Origin: Temnothorax longispinosus
Lineage: Eukaryota > Arthropoda > Insecta > Hymenoptera > Formicidae
Direction of reading: 5' to 3'
Length of the DNA stretch: 64,000 nt
Assembly (NCBI RefSeq): GCF_030848805.1
Contig: NC_092368.1
Location: 14,005,341-14,069,340 of the forward strand
Below are positions 1 to 10,393 of the stretch, in pieces. Every line of letters begins with the position of its first letter. Position 1 is the stretch's first letter. The translations under genes were made by a program, and so were the position numbers. The notes under the pieces were generated by a model that did no database searches, had not been told where the DNA came from, and worked only from the letters and a program-made list of their open reading frames with translations.

Positions 1-445
1 ACTCTGGATCAGGTGAAAATATAAATGTTTACGTTTTATCTCACAATTCTGTCCTAAGCTCTCACTTGATGTGAGAGCTTCTACATAACAGATCTGTCCA
101 TTTTAGTTACGTTTATTATACTTTTATTTTTTTCCCCCTCGCTCTATAATCTGAGCACTAATATACATATTATAAAAAACACGAGCAAGAGCAATTAGCA
201 TTGCATTATAGATTTGATATTTTCGTAGCAATAAACCGCTTCCAGTCATACTTTTAGCTCAAGAAATATTTTTTTTAATCAAAATACAACGTAAAAATTT
301 ATTATATACACTACAGATAGTTAGTAATTAAAGTTTAATAATAGTTTTAATAATAATTAGTAATCCTAAATTTTATCCTAAACTTTTAAATCAATAAAAA
401 ATATTCTTTTTACAAAAAAAAAACATTTGTCCTTGCATACTTAGC
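1..445. other. AT-rich sequence, nothing recognised
   Basis: AT-rich unique-looking sequence with short homopolymers. I see no open frame, repeat or RNA gene here. Confidence 0.6.
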
Positions 446-989
446 TTAAGGGGATCCTGCAGCCGTATGATTTACCGACATTATCGTTTTTCGATGGATC
501 TTTTAATTGGCTTTACAGAATTGCAAGTTTTTGGTCTAGAATTAAAGTACGCACAAAAATCTAGGGTAGAAAACGCGATTTTATATCAAAAACACCAAAA
601 AATTAAAAATATTACTTATTTCGGCACATACGCAGCTGTCACCTGACGACAATATTTGCTTAAAACAAAAATTCTGCAGTTTATACATACATAATTTTTA
701 TCATCTGCCCTTGGGAAAACATGTAGGAATAATATCGTGCAAGTAGAAGTAAGATTCAATGCGTACAAAAAAAGATCCATCGAAAAATTATTTTAGTAAT
801 GCAAATACGGATGCAAATGACAAGAAGAGCAGCAACAGTAGTTGCCGGATCTTGCGAGAGATGGCGAGCAATCGAAAAAAGAACAGATGTCATTTCGTTA
901 GACAAAGACAGATATAGGGAAAATAAAATTAGAAAGGTTGACATTATCGACATCGAGGAAGTTCGCCAGTCACTGCAGGATCCCCTTAA
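446..989. mobile_element. TTAA-flanked inverted-repeat element (non-autonomous, piggyBac-like target site)
   Basis: The 17 bases ttaaggggatcctgcag at 446-462 recur as an exact reverse complement at 973-989. Read as a transposon, TTAA at 446-449 and 986-989 is the target-site duplication, ggggatcctgcag is a 13 bp terminal inverted repeat, and the element proper is 450-985 (536 bp). TTAA duplication is the hallmark of piggyBac-type insertion, so that superfamily is the natural guess. The element is too short for a transposase, and no frame inside resembles one. A 156-codon plus-strand frame (799-1269) starts inside and runs across the right end into flanking DNA, which argues against it being a real gene. 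The ends are seen directly; the superfamily is inferred. Confidence 0.75.
487..787. repeat. Internal 18 bp inverted repeat within the TTAA element
   Basis: tttttcgatggatctttt at 487-504 is matched exactly by its reverse complement at 770-787. Both arms lie inside the 450-985 element, but they are placed asymmetrically, 37 bp from the left end and 198 bp from the right end. They may mark subterminal transposase-binding sites, or an older element into which the right-hand part was added. Confidence 0.7.
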
Positions 990-1744
990 TATTTATATTT
1001 TTCATTATAATCTATATTCAGCGTACAGAATTACAATTTTCTTCTACTTCCTTTCAGATCATATTTATCTTTACTCAGAAAAAAAAACAACTGCGGATTC
1101 GCGAATGAGTCCATTATCGAAGAGAGGCTCGCGAGTTTTCCGGAAAACAAAAAAAAACTTTAAAACGAGAAGAAGCAATTTATTTTTGATGTGCTCTATA
1201 TTACTCGCTTATGAGCTGAAGCGCTCGCGCGTTTCGAGAGCCTGCGAGAATTCGGCTAGGAAAAGCTAACTTTCTTTCCGAGAGAGACGCGCGGGTCTCT
1301 GAAACGAAAGTCGTGTCGCGGAAATCGAGTATCGACCTTTCAAATTGCGGGGGTCTCTCCGCGCCGGTTAGTCGACATCTTGTCGGTCCTATTACGCGAA
1401 ATTTAATGGAGAACGTCACGTGGGCGACAGCGGCGACGGCGAGACGGGAGTGGAATTCTGATGTATCGTATTCCACGATGATCCAAGATCCAATATGTTT
1501 GCCATATGCGCGCGCGGCAGCCAGCTGTATTTACTCCCTTTCGATCTCTCAAATGACATTTCCCGCAGATCACGCCAATCCCCTTGATTGAATATATCAG
1601 CGTTCATCAGCGTTAGCGCTCTCAATGTTAGCGCCGTTGCTCTCTCGCGCTTGACTTCAGTTTTATGGGAATTATACGACGAGAGGATATATCATAGGTC
1701 GAACTATTCTACCAGAATATCTTCGCGCGGGAGGAAGAATTAAT

Positions 1745-1772
1745 TGCAATTTTACAGCCAGTTAAAATTGCA
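1745..1772. repeat. 10 bp-stem inverted repeat
   Basis: tgcaatttta at 1745-1754 pairs exactly with taaaattgca at 1763-1772 across an 8-base loop. It lies next to TAATTA motifs. Confidence 0.5.
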
Positions 1773-2046
1773 TTTCCGTTTCTGGTTCATTAATTAGATG
1801 AATTATACGGGGCCAATTTCGGCGGGGATATCCCGCTGAATTAATTTCGCGCTGAAAGGGTTAACCGGGGGGAAATGTGGAGGACCGTGTCCACGGCCGA
1901 AGATCAAGCTGCCGTGTCCAACTTTTCATGCGCGCACGTACTCGCTGCTGCGACCTAGCGCTGCCATATGCCGACGCGCAACGTATTTCTATTGAATTTA
2001 TTTCGGTGCTCTGGACGGTGCACGTTGCTGATTGCAGCTACATCGA

Positions 2047-2080
2047 GCCGGCCAGGCAGGCAGGCCAGGCAGGCAGGCAT
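2047..2080 (+). repeat. Short (CAGG)n-type tandem repeat
   Basis: Two runs of caggcagg separated by one cc interruption make up this 34-base stretch. It is a small GC-rich microsatellite inside the CpG-rich region. Confidence 0.7.
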
Positions 2081-2620
2081 CGGGACGCCGCCGGACTCGA
2101 CGCAGAGCGCAACGCTTCGCTTGCCAGTCACGTATTCCTGCATCATTTGCTATGGGTTTCATACCAGCCATAACTCTACGGATATATCCACCCCCCTCTC
2201 CCTCCCTCGCCCCTGTTACCCCTTTCTCCACCCCTTCCCTCCCCCTCCTACCCCCTGCGTCCCCCCGTTCGGCCTTCGACCGCTTCAAATCCCACGCCAT
2301 AACTGCTGCGCGTCGAAATTGTGTCCTCTCCCAGGCCTTGCAGCTCTTAATCCGCCGTGCATTCATCGCGCCGAGGAAGTGGCGCATCGGAATTAATCAA
2401 GTCTTGCCTGTCATCGTTAATTTGAGCAAAGGCCGCTAATTTTCATTTCGCCAGCGAGCTGTTAATCGCAAGGGTGCGCGCCTTTGACAAAAGAGAATTC
2501 ACGACCGGAATTGAATGGCATTGTATACTATGCTTGCGAGTCGGCGCGCGAGCGGAGCAGTGTATCGCGGAATGATGTGACGAGGAGATCGGTATAAGCT
2601 TTGATTGAGCTTTCACGTAT

Positions 2621-3170
2621 AGGTTTGTTTAACGGTATTGTAACAGCTACTACAGATTCGTCTAGTTGCGTTTAGAATAAACTTGGACATTTCACATTTA
2701 TATGATTCCTATAAGCATGAAATGGCAACTTGCAAACGTGTTGAATAAAATGTAAATTTACATGTGTAACAAGCAAAATAAATCAAGTAAAAGCAAAATA
2801 AAATATAGATTCTAAAAACAATGAAAAATCCATACGTATACTAACGTTATTTAAATATATTCATAAATAAATCTGTAAACACAATTAATCTAGCGAATTC
2901 TTTAATCTTATGGGATTATAAGTACCATATTTAAATATGGGATTTCATCGTATTAAACTGTACGTTTGTATATTTTCTTTATCCAGAATCACTACCTTCC
3001 TGATTGTACATCAGTTGCAGAATACCTCGCGTAATCCATTGTTATGATACACATACTAATTGAAAAATAATTAAGTAAAATACATTATGTAAATAAAACA
3101 TACTTAAAGAGAGACTGGATCGAGTTAATCAAATTCCCTTTTTATATATATTCTTCCTCGAGCAATCTTT
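2621..3170. other. AT-rich sequence, nothing recognised
   Basis: AT-rich sequence with no open frame, repeat or RNA structure that I can support. Confidence 0.55.
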
Positions 3171-3640
3171 TGTTGGTTGAATAAGCGGCTCATAGCTTTC
3201 AGCTATAAGAAATCGAAGTTCGAACAAAAACCCATTGGTCCGCGAGGATCTATTATTGCGCGGCCTCCATCGGCACATTCTGCTTGCATTTCGTCGTCGA
3301 ATGCGAGCCGTTACGCTGAATGGCCAGTGCAGCGTTGCGAATCAATCGACCATAATCGCGCCCGTTGAATCGCGTTCTCCCGTTTCCTGCGTCTGGAAAA
3401 AGCGTTTCGATGGCGGCCACGCGTACCGCATATCAATAGCCCATCTCGTCCCCCGAAAGCTGGCCCCTGCACCCCAGGAAGGATGCCTATATATAGCGTC
3501 GTCCTTGTTGCGGCCAGATAGGAAACTAATAAACCGGAAGACGGCTATCGTGCGCCCGTACTCGGCACAAATCGATCATGGCTCGATCCCAAGGTCGTAT
3601 TCGATCTTCATACGTCACGGCCTATTGAAGAAGCGTTAAT
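3171..3640. other. CpG-rich patch with overlapping open frames
   Basis: Two overlapping plus-strand frames (3177-3368 and 3235-3639, up to 134 codons) lie in this CpG-rich patch. Neither shows a recognisable domain, and the composition alone could keep the frames open. I treat the patch as non-coding, possibly regulatory. Confidence 0.35.
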
Positions 3641-3825
3641 AGACAATTCAAACATTTGCACTGCATGGCACAATGTGAACCAAAGTTTATCGTTTATCGT
3701 TAATCTACTTAATACACATATAATTGTGAATTCTCCAAGTTCCTCATTAAAATAAAGTATATATACATATTTTATTTTAAAGATATAGAAATAAAAGAAA
3801 TGCGTAATACTTCAAAGCATCCACA
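3641..3825. other. AT-rich spacer
   Basis: No feature seen. Confidence 0.5.
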
Positions 3826-3878
3826 CGCGTTCAAGAAATATTATTAATCTTCTATCTATATAAAATAGAATGTCTGTT

Positions 3879-3934
3879 GTATGTATGTATGTATGTATGT
3901 ATGTGTATGTATGTATGTATGTATGTATGTATGT
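3879..3934 (+). repeat. (TATG)n microsatellite
   Basis: About 14 tandem tatg units with one interruption, located just inside the left end of the Helentron-related element. Confidence 0.95.
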
Positions 3935-4338
3935 AGTTCTTTATACACTCTTAAACTATTCGACCGAATTTTAAAGAATTGTATATGAATCAGGGGTAGA
4001 ATTTCCCGGGGAGTGTCATAAAGTGTATAATTTTTGGTTACCGATCTTTTGGGAAACCGGTATCAGAAATTTTTTCAATTTTTCGGTAAATAATTGACCG
4101 AATGTTTTGTAGGAAATGTTTTGATTCTGACGTAATTCCTGGACATAAACATAAAAAGTGTGTCGGGTGGCTGATTTAAAAGCGGTAACTTAACTTTTCC
4201 GTTTGAACACATTCCAGATGCTTGAGTTTTAAACTTTTATTATGGGATTGATACTTATGGGGTTGGGGGCCGGGGGAAATTTTTAGCCGGTGAATAAGTC
4301 CGGCATAACCCTGGGGACCAGCCTTAGGGTATGCGTAA

Positions 4339-4548
4339 GCATTTTCCTTCTCCAACAAAAAAAAATAGGATCTTAAAATTTGCAAAAGTTCCGTAGAAGA
4401 ATCAACTAACCGATAGAACAAAATGGAAATAATAAATATCCACAATTAGTAGAAATTATTTTAGTAAAAACATTAATTATTTAATTGATTTTTGCTTGAT
4501 AAGCTATTGCCTAATAAAGGAATTTTTTTCGTTGGAGAAGGAAAATGC
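4339..4548. repeat. 210 bp inverted-repeat segment at the right end of the composite insertion
   Basis: gcattttccttctccaac at 4339-4356 is matched exactly by gttggagaaggaaaatgc at 4531-4548. The pairing extends inward through an A-run on one side and a T-run on the other. The right arm ends where the 20 bp direct repeat begins, so this may be a terminal hairpin of the composite insertion or a separate small foldback. Confidence 0.65.
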
Positions 4549-4564
4549 GCGTTCAAGAAATTAT

Positions 4565-4567
<3 letters not shown>

Positions 4568-4608
<41 letters not shown>
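4568..4608. repeat. (TA)n microsatellite
   Basis: About 20 uninterrupted TA units directly after the right-hand direct repeat of the composite insertion. Confidence 0.95.
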
Positions 4609-4611
<3 letters not shown>

Positions 4612-5170
4612 ATATTTTATAATAAAATATTTTATTTGTATAGTTTTATTACTAATTTTATTACAAAGACATTGGTTTTATTGTACTTTTACTTTACTCG
4701 CGGTCTTGTTTCGCCGACAAAATCTATATCTCCGTGAACTGAAACCTTGTGGCTCGCCAACAGATAAAAGAGCGAACGATATCGCGAAGAGCGTGTCTAG
4801 CTATTCGTCCTGGGACCCATACTCGTTTCAAATTCTCCTGTTGCGATTGGCAACAGGATTCGGATCCTTGCGAACCCTTACGAGGCGAGAATCCATTTCT
4901 TTCTCCACGACCGTAAAGCCTTTAGGAATTTCTCTCAAAGGATCCCCCATATAGCGAAACGTTCCTTACGTAGGGCAAATTTCCCGACAGATTTTTGAGT
5001 CTCAAATCCTGACAGAACCACCGCAAGCCATCCGAGAAAAAAGACATTAGGCTGAAAGTCTTCGTAATTTGCTTTTCGTTTCCCCTCGCGCGATAAGCAG
5101 AGTTTGCGAGAAACGAGTCCCCCTTTAGCTCCGCTTAGCGAAAGCTTTTCCATGTTAATCTTTCGAAGAT
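4609..5170. other. Mixed AT then GC-richer sequence; small hairpin at 4837-4857
   Basis: After an AT-rich start this turns GC-richer at 4690-5150. cctgttgc (4837-4844) pairs with gcaacagg (4850-4857) over a 5-base loop. Open frames on both strands (4496-4954 plus, 4935-5153 minus) have no recognised content; the plus-strand one is partly a translation of the TA microsatellite. Confidence 0.4.
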
Positions 5171-7339
5171 ATAAAATAGAAAAAGGCTTAAAATATTTTA
5201 TCTTAAAATTTTTATAGTAATATTTAGTATTATATTCTTTATAAATAATTCATATTGTAGGAAATATCGTGTATATTTTAACCTCAGAATATATTTTCGC
5301 AATTTCTTAAATTGCAGTTCAACAAATCGCCTCGATTGATAGTCTGTACGATCTCCGTCCTAAATCCAACACCGTCACTTTTCCATAAATCGCATATCTC
5401 GGGAACATGATATCCTGTCGATAACGAGGTTGCAGGAAATGCGCGCGACATGAAAGTTGAGAAAAAATGTCGCGCGTGCTATCGGCCGAACGATTGGCAG
5501 CAGTATACATTTTGTATAAAATCGAAATTATACGATTCGGTGAGTCATGCAAAAGTAAGCGTATTGGATAAATCAATTCTGCAAAAATATATTTTAATCT
5601 GATACATGTATTCTAAAATCCGTGCATTATTCGATATATATTTTAATGTAATGTGACAAATATATTCATGAATTTTTGATCTAATAATATAAATCTGATC
5701 AAATCATTCACCTATCATTGTTAAATTTTTACTAAAAAATGTCCACTAATTTTCTACAAAATCACACATAAACATATGAGACATATCAATTTAGAGTTAA
5801 TAATATTAAAAATATCCAGCAATGTTGTTATTATTTCAAATACACGTATATAATGTTATAATATGTAATAAGAGAAAAGATAATTTACAGATATAAGTTC
5901 TTATAAGCAAGAATCAAACTGATACACTTAAGTACCATTCATCCGATCTATCGGACTATCAATAGTGAGCGATATTTTGCTTTAACCGGCGTGTGATACT
6001 GCCGGTACAAATATCGCCAATTTGTCACAATCCTTTTCACCTCTTTTCCTTTCTACTTCCTTTTGTACAGCGTGTTACATAGCTCTCTTTCGCACACACG
6101 ACCCGCTAACACCTAGCATGTCACGCCTTACACTATAATTTATCCAGCATATCGCATAGCACGCATATCCACGATTGGAGAAGCATACAATTTTTGTAAT
6201 TTTTACATCGCTTTGTAATTTTTAAATCGCTTTCGTAGATTTCATCTTAATTACGTTTTTCGCGTGTACTCTACAGAGAAGAGAGGGATATTCTTGATTT
6301 GAAAATATCTTTAGGTTCAACGTGAAAACCTTGAAATGAGATTACCTTGCGTTAAACGAAGAAAACTTGCTTGAATAAAGTCATTTTATATAATTCAACC
6401 CAGAAAAAAAGTTAAAATTCTTAAGAAAATTACAAATTGTTGCATATATACCTATACGAAACAATGACACATTAATTTGAATATACATATAATATAAAGT
6501 TTGATTTGGCACTTTTTTTATTTCTGTGTACATAGTAAAAAAGGGCAAAAAAACTCGCGCCTACATATAAAAATATAAACTATAATAAAATTATAATAAA
6601 TTCTTTTTATTGTAAAAAATAGTCGAGAAATAAAGAAAACAATAATAGCTACTCTACAAATTAGCGATATTCGTGGAACCGCATTTACCTCAGTTGCAGT
6701 TCGATATCGATCAAATGAATGAGGTTCTAAAACGCGCGAAATTGCTAAGTGCGGTGTTCCCTGATAAGCTTATATAATCCGTTGAAAAGAGCAATCTATA
6801 GCCTAAGGGAGCATTACAGAGAGAAAGATCCAAGAATCCTCAGCTTTGACGAGAGGAAGCCTTGATACATTGTCGCATCTAAAGGATTTTGCGGAGCTTT
6901 CTCTTACGGGAATCATACGATTATACTCTAGCAATGGCGAAAAGAGCAGATTTCTTGGGCGGCTTCTCGTAACCACTCGCCCGAGAGCAAAAATCTGATG
7001 GGATCAGCTGTTCTCTCCTTCGGTATAGCGTTGCCGGGAGAAGGTTTAATCTGGTAAAGGCGGGTCCGACGAATAATTCACTCAACGATGAGCGATACGA
7101 AGGGAAACGAGGGAAAAATGTGCGTATAGGTGAAAAATTGGGCAAATAAAACTCAGACCTGACCTGAGGTCTTTTAACGCAAGAACAGATAACAGAATCA
7201 TCATATCTCGCTTTAGAATTGTTAACTACTGCGCAATAATTAGTGAATATTACTTTTAGTTTAGTCAAGCACAAAAACAATATTTATAAAGAAATATTTT
7301 GACATCACCTTCGAATTAGCTAATGAAAGAAATATCCTC
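5171..7339. other. Mostly AT-rich non-coding sequence
   Basis: AT-rich throughout except for modestly GC-richer patches near 5320-5530, 6000-6170 and 6880-7150. A minus-strand frame at 6921-7280 (119 codons) has no recognisable domain. I see no repeat or RNA gene. Confidence 0.45.
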
Positions 7340-7585
7340 TACACTGTTACATTCATATAAGTGCATGTCAAATTATACTCAATTTGAGTAATTTTTAACC
7401 CTTCCTATAAGTTGCCACTGCTCCTAAATTAAAACAATGTTAATTTAACTAAACCAATGGAGTTAAAGTAATACTGTTTCGTGTTAAAATAATAAATTTT
7501 GATACACCTGAGAATTAAAAGTAACAAAATGTTATTTTACTCAAGGCATTGGTTTAAATATCATCCTTTAATATTTAACAGTGTA
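7340..7585. mobile_element. Small TA-flanked inverted-repeat element (MITE-like)
   Basis: tacactgtta at 7340-7349 is matched exactly by taacagtgta at 7576-7585. If TA at each edge is the duplicated target, the element is 7342-7583 (242 bp) with an 8 bp terminal inverted repeat, cactgtta. Inside it, taaaccaatg (7451-7460) pairs with cattggttta (7547-7556), so the right half can fold on itself. There is also a 15-base palindrome centred on 7383. TA duplication with CACTGTTA ends fits Tc1/mariner-type MITEs. The short terminal repeat keeps confidence moderate. Confidence 0.5.
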
Positions 7586-9862
7586 CATTCAACCTTTGAA
7601 ATATTCGAGTAAAAAGAAAGCAACATATCATATCTTCCTCAATTAGAGAAATATGATTCAATATATTTGCTGTATCGGAAAATAATTTCTCTCATGTTTG
7701 GATCTATTTAGTTCGGTAGAATTTATGCAAACCCCAATCATCGATATCAAGAGCTATTATACAAATACATACAAATAAACGATATAGAAACACAATTCAG
7801 TTCTTAAAAATATTCCGGAAAAGCATCCAAAAGATCTCCTGAATTGCGTGATAAAAACTGCACTGCTTATATTTCAGCGAGTCGATACACACGCTCAATA
7901 AAATATCTGGATATTTCCGACATTCACAAGAGAGTGCATTCTTCTTTTTTTTATACGGAAAAATACAGGATAGCATATCTTCGTATTTGATAGGAGAGCT
8001 TCTTAATGACAATTTGCTTATAAACCATTGAGAGAACTTGATGCCTGTACGCCTGTACACTTCGATATATAACGATTGTAAATAAATATTTGAAATTTAA
8101 ACATCACTCTATCCAGAAAATAATTTGCACGCAAGCTATTTCGATTGGCACAAAAGCAACTTCTTAATTTTTTTAAATCTATAAAGTATTATATAATGTC
8201 TCCAAAACAACTATAAAAATTAGCTATTAAATTAGCTGACTTTGTCTTAAGAAAATATCTTTGCAGCGTATCAAATATCAAATTTTATTAAAAAATTAAT
8301 TCAACAAAACACAGTTTGCGCTGACTTAAAAAAAAAACCCATAAAGCAGAGAAAAGGTTCGTACAATCCTTCAGCCCGACAGCATTTTATACCCGTTATT
8401 TCGATGCTTGTTCGCGATCGGAAAAGCGCTTTCGAAAACGATATGATTTACGTCAAAGGATCCTGTCACGACGTACACGAAATGGCACCTTCGCGTGAAA
8501 AGGGTATTTTCTCGGCGCACACACACGGCGAGCGGCGCGGCGCGGACGGGTGTAGGAAGGACCGCTACCACCTGTCGATCCCACTGAAACGCCCGAGGGA
8601 TACCGCCCTCGTGTGTGCGGGCGAGTGATCGACTTTATTCCCTTATTCCCGCAGAGACCCTTCGTGCCAGCCCGGGCGTCACGTTACGCTCGGACGGACG
8701 TACGAATCCCAGGTAGGTACGTCGATATCCCGAATTTGATTGTCGATCCTGTTCTGTCAACAACCGGCATTACCCCGTGCGTTCGCGCGCATTATTAGAT
8801 GACGCGCGTGGATATAAAGGCCGCGAAATGGAATATATTCTCGCGTGAGCTGGTCAATCCAAGTGGTGCGAAGGGCCGCTTTGATACGGTACGTGCAAGA
8901 GAACCCAGAAATTCTACACCCATCACGAGTCGAAATAGTACAATTTATTTGCGTTTCATGCTATAACGATAAAAAGTAAGTGTTAGAATTTTTAATATGT
9001 TTAAATTATACGAGAATTAAAATCGGAGGCAGCATTGTACTCTTATCTTATGTATTTACATGTTTAATTAATACGTGAAATTTGGTGTAATTTTGATCTT
9101 TTTGTAGAACACAAAAAATATATAAATAAACCGTGAATTGTTTATTAGTCTTATCATTTAAAATTGCGCTGACAGTTATGTAGCGGGGATCAATCGACCT
9201 TTCCAAGACGCTCTGAAAATAAAGTAAAACGAGAAACCGGATGTCGATTTCCGCGCGTGTTTCCCGCCGACACAAGATATTTTTAATATCCGGCAAATCC
9301 GTATTTCCTTATTCTGTGTGAAAGTTGATGTATAACGTAACCCGAAAAAGTGTTATTTGCTAAAAAATATGTTCTTCCGACTTATTAGAGTTTGAATTTA
9401 GCAAAACGTTAATTTCTTAATAATTTTCTCGCAAATCGTATATTTTCTAAAAAATTTTAAATAGTATCTATCACAAATAAGTATGAAATATCTTCCAGTT
9501 GCCTTTTTACTATAATATTTTTACACGTAGTATAATAAGATAAACTGATTTATATAAGGAAAAATACGTTTCTATTATTTTAAGAAAATGAAAGAAAATA
9601 CTCTTTCGTCGCTGTCAGGAAAATCGCCATCGGTTTAATAAATTATTAGTTAGAAATCCAGGATTCTCTGTGAGAATTGCTCCTAATAAGTCTTAAAACA
9701 CCGAGAAAAAATGTCGCTATTTTTAATAATGTTGAAGAAAGTATAAGTATATGTGTAACGTTTTACGTAAGCTATCTTGTATATCTTTTTTACAATTCCA
9801 CCAAAATACAATATAATTATAAACGCCTTTCATAGCGAAATCACGTTTATCAGCCATGCGAA
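7586..9862. other. Non-coding; CpG-rich patch at about 8400-8900
   Basis: AT-rich flanks surround a CpG-rich patch containing antisense-overlapping frames (8371-8571 minus, 8404-8628 and 8613-8798 plus) with no recognisable protein. No tRNA-like or repeat structure is seen. Confidence 0.4.
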
Positions 9863-10393
9863 CTCTCTAAATCTCATAAAGTAGTTTCGCCACTAATATA
9901 TTAGAGTAATTGCGATAGTCACTCCAAAAAAGAAAATTGTCACTATAATTTGAGTAAATTCGGGCACTCATAAAGTATAATAAAAGTGAATTTTTCACTC
10001 AAATTTTTAGAGCGGCTACTCAATCGAAGTGATATACGATCTCACTCTAAAACTGTAGTGAATCACAATTCTCACTAAAGATCGACTGATAAATGCTATA
10101 ATAAATGATAAATACTCTAAATAAATGACTGATAAATGATAAATAATAAATATTCTAATAGAATAAAATTTTCCATTCAAAATTGTAGAGTGACACTGAT
10201 CTACTGTACTCGAAAAGAGTGCCCTCTCACTCAAAATGGAGTGAGATTTCACTCCAACTTATAGAGCGCAATTTTACTTTCTTCATAGAGTGGCGAATCG
10301 CTCGAAGTGCACAAACTCAATTTTCACTTTTCGTTAAACTTGCATTTTACTCGTTTTGAGTGATATTTCACTCTCTGACTTTTATATAGAGAG
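9863..10393. mobile_element. Unclassified repeat family A, copy 1 (531 bp)
   Basis: The left 61 bases match the copy at 27342 in about 56 positions (shared core gtagtttcgccact), and the right end (10332-10386) matches that copy's end (shared core cactcgttttgag, one change here). The outer ends ctctcta (9863-9869) and tagagag (10387-10393) form a 7 bp inverted repeat. The interior is full of alternating cactc and gagtg motifs that can pair with each other, and it has a tgataaat tandem stretch near 10090-10150. No coding capacity is visible. It is probably a non-autonomous DNA element; the superfamily is unknown and no clear target-site duplication is seen. Confidence 0.6.

Larger units (their letters stand above)
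990..2620. other. GC/CpG-rich non-coding stretch with homeodomain-like AT motifs
   Basis: From about 1200 the base composition turns CpG-rich and stays so to about 2600, with a pyrimidine-rich run at 2190-2270. Open frames occur on both strands (for example 1313-1591 plus and 1998-2387 minus), but they overlap antisense to each other and none resembles a known protein, as expected for GC-rich non-coding DNA. At 1740-1830, TAATTA-type motifs (attaattaga and similar) sit next to a short hairpin. This could be regulatory DNA or a distal promoter; nothing proves it. Confidence 0.4.
3826..4568 (+). mobile_element. Composite Helentron-related insertion flanked by ~20 bp direct repeats
   Basis: The start at about 3848 (tctatctatataaaatag) and the block at about 3935-4065 (accgaatttt, aggggtagaatttcccgggg, ggttaccgatct) match, by eye, the reverse complement of the element at 54999-55252, including its start motif and the accgatct/accggtat region. 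A second block, ctaataaaggaattttttt near 4511-4529, also matches that element, so this copy carries about 430 bp that the 55 kb copy lacks. The 3' hairpin and CTAG end of the 55 kb copy are not found here. The whole is bracketed by near-identical direct repeats, cgcgttcaagaaatattatt at about 3826 and cgcgttcaagaaattattat at about 4549, which look like a target-site duplication. That is unexpected for a Helitron. A minus-strand 89-codon frame (4176-4445) lies in the extra part and has no recognised domain. Confidence 0.55.

Noticed and set aside
799..1269. 156-codon plus-strand frame, the longest in the window
   Set aside because: It begins inside a transposon-like element and runs over its right terminal repeat and TTAA site into unrelated flank; no recognised domain.
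4176..4445. 89-codon minus-strand frame with a GPQPHKY-like stretch
   Set aside because: Lies entirely in the Helentron-related composite insertion; no domain and no sign of a host gene.
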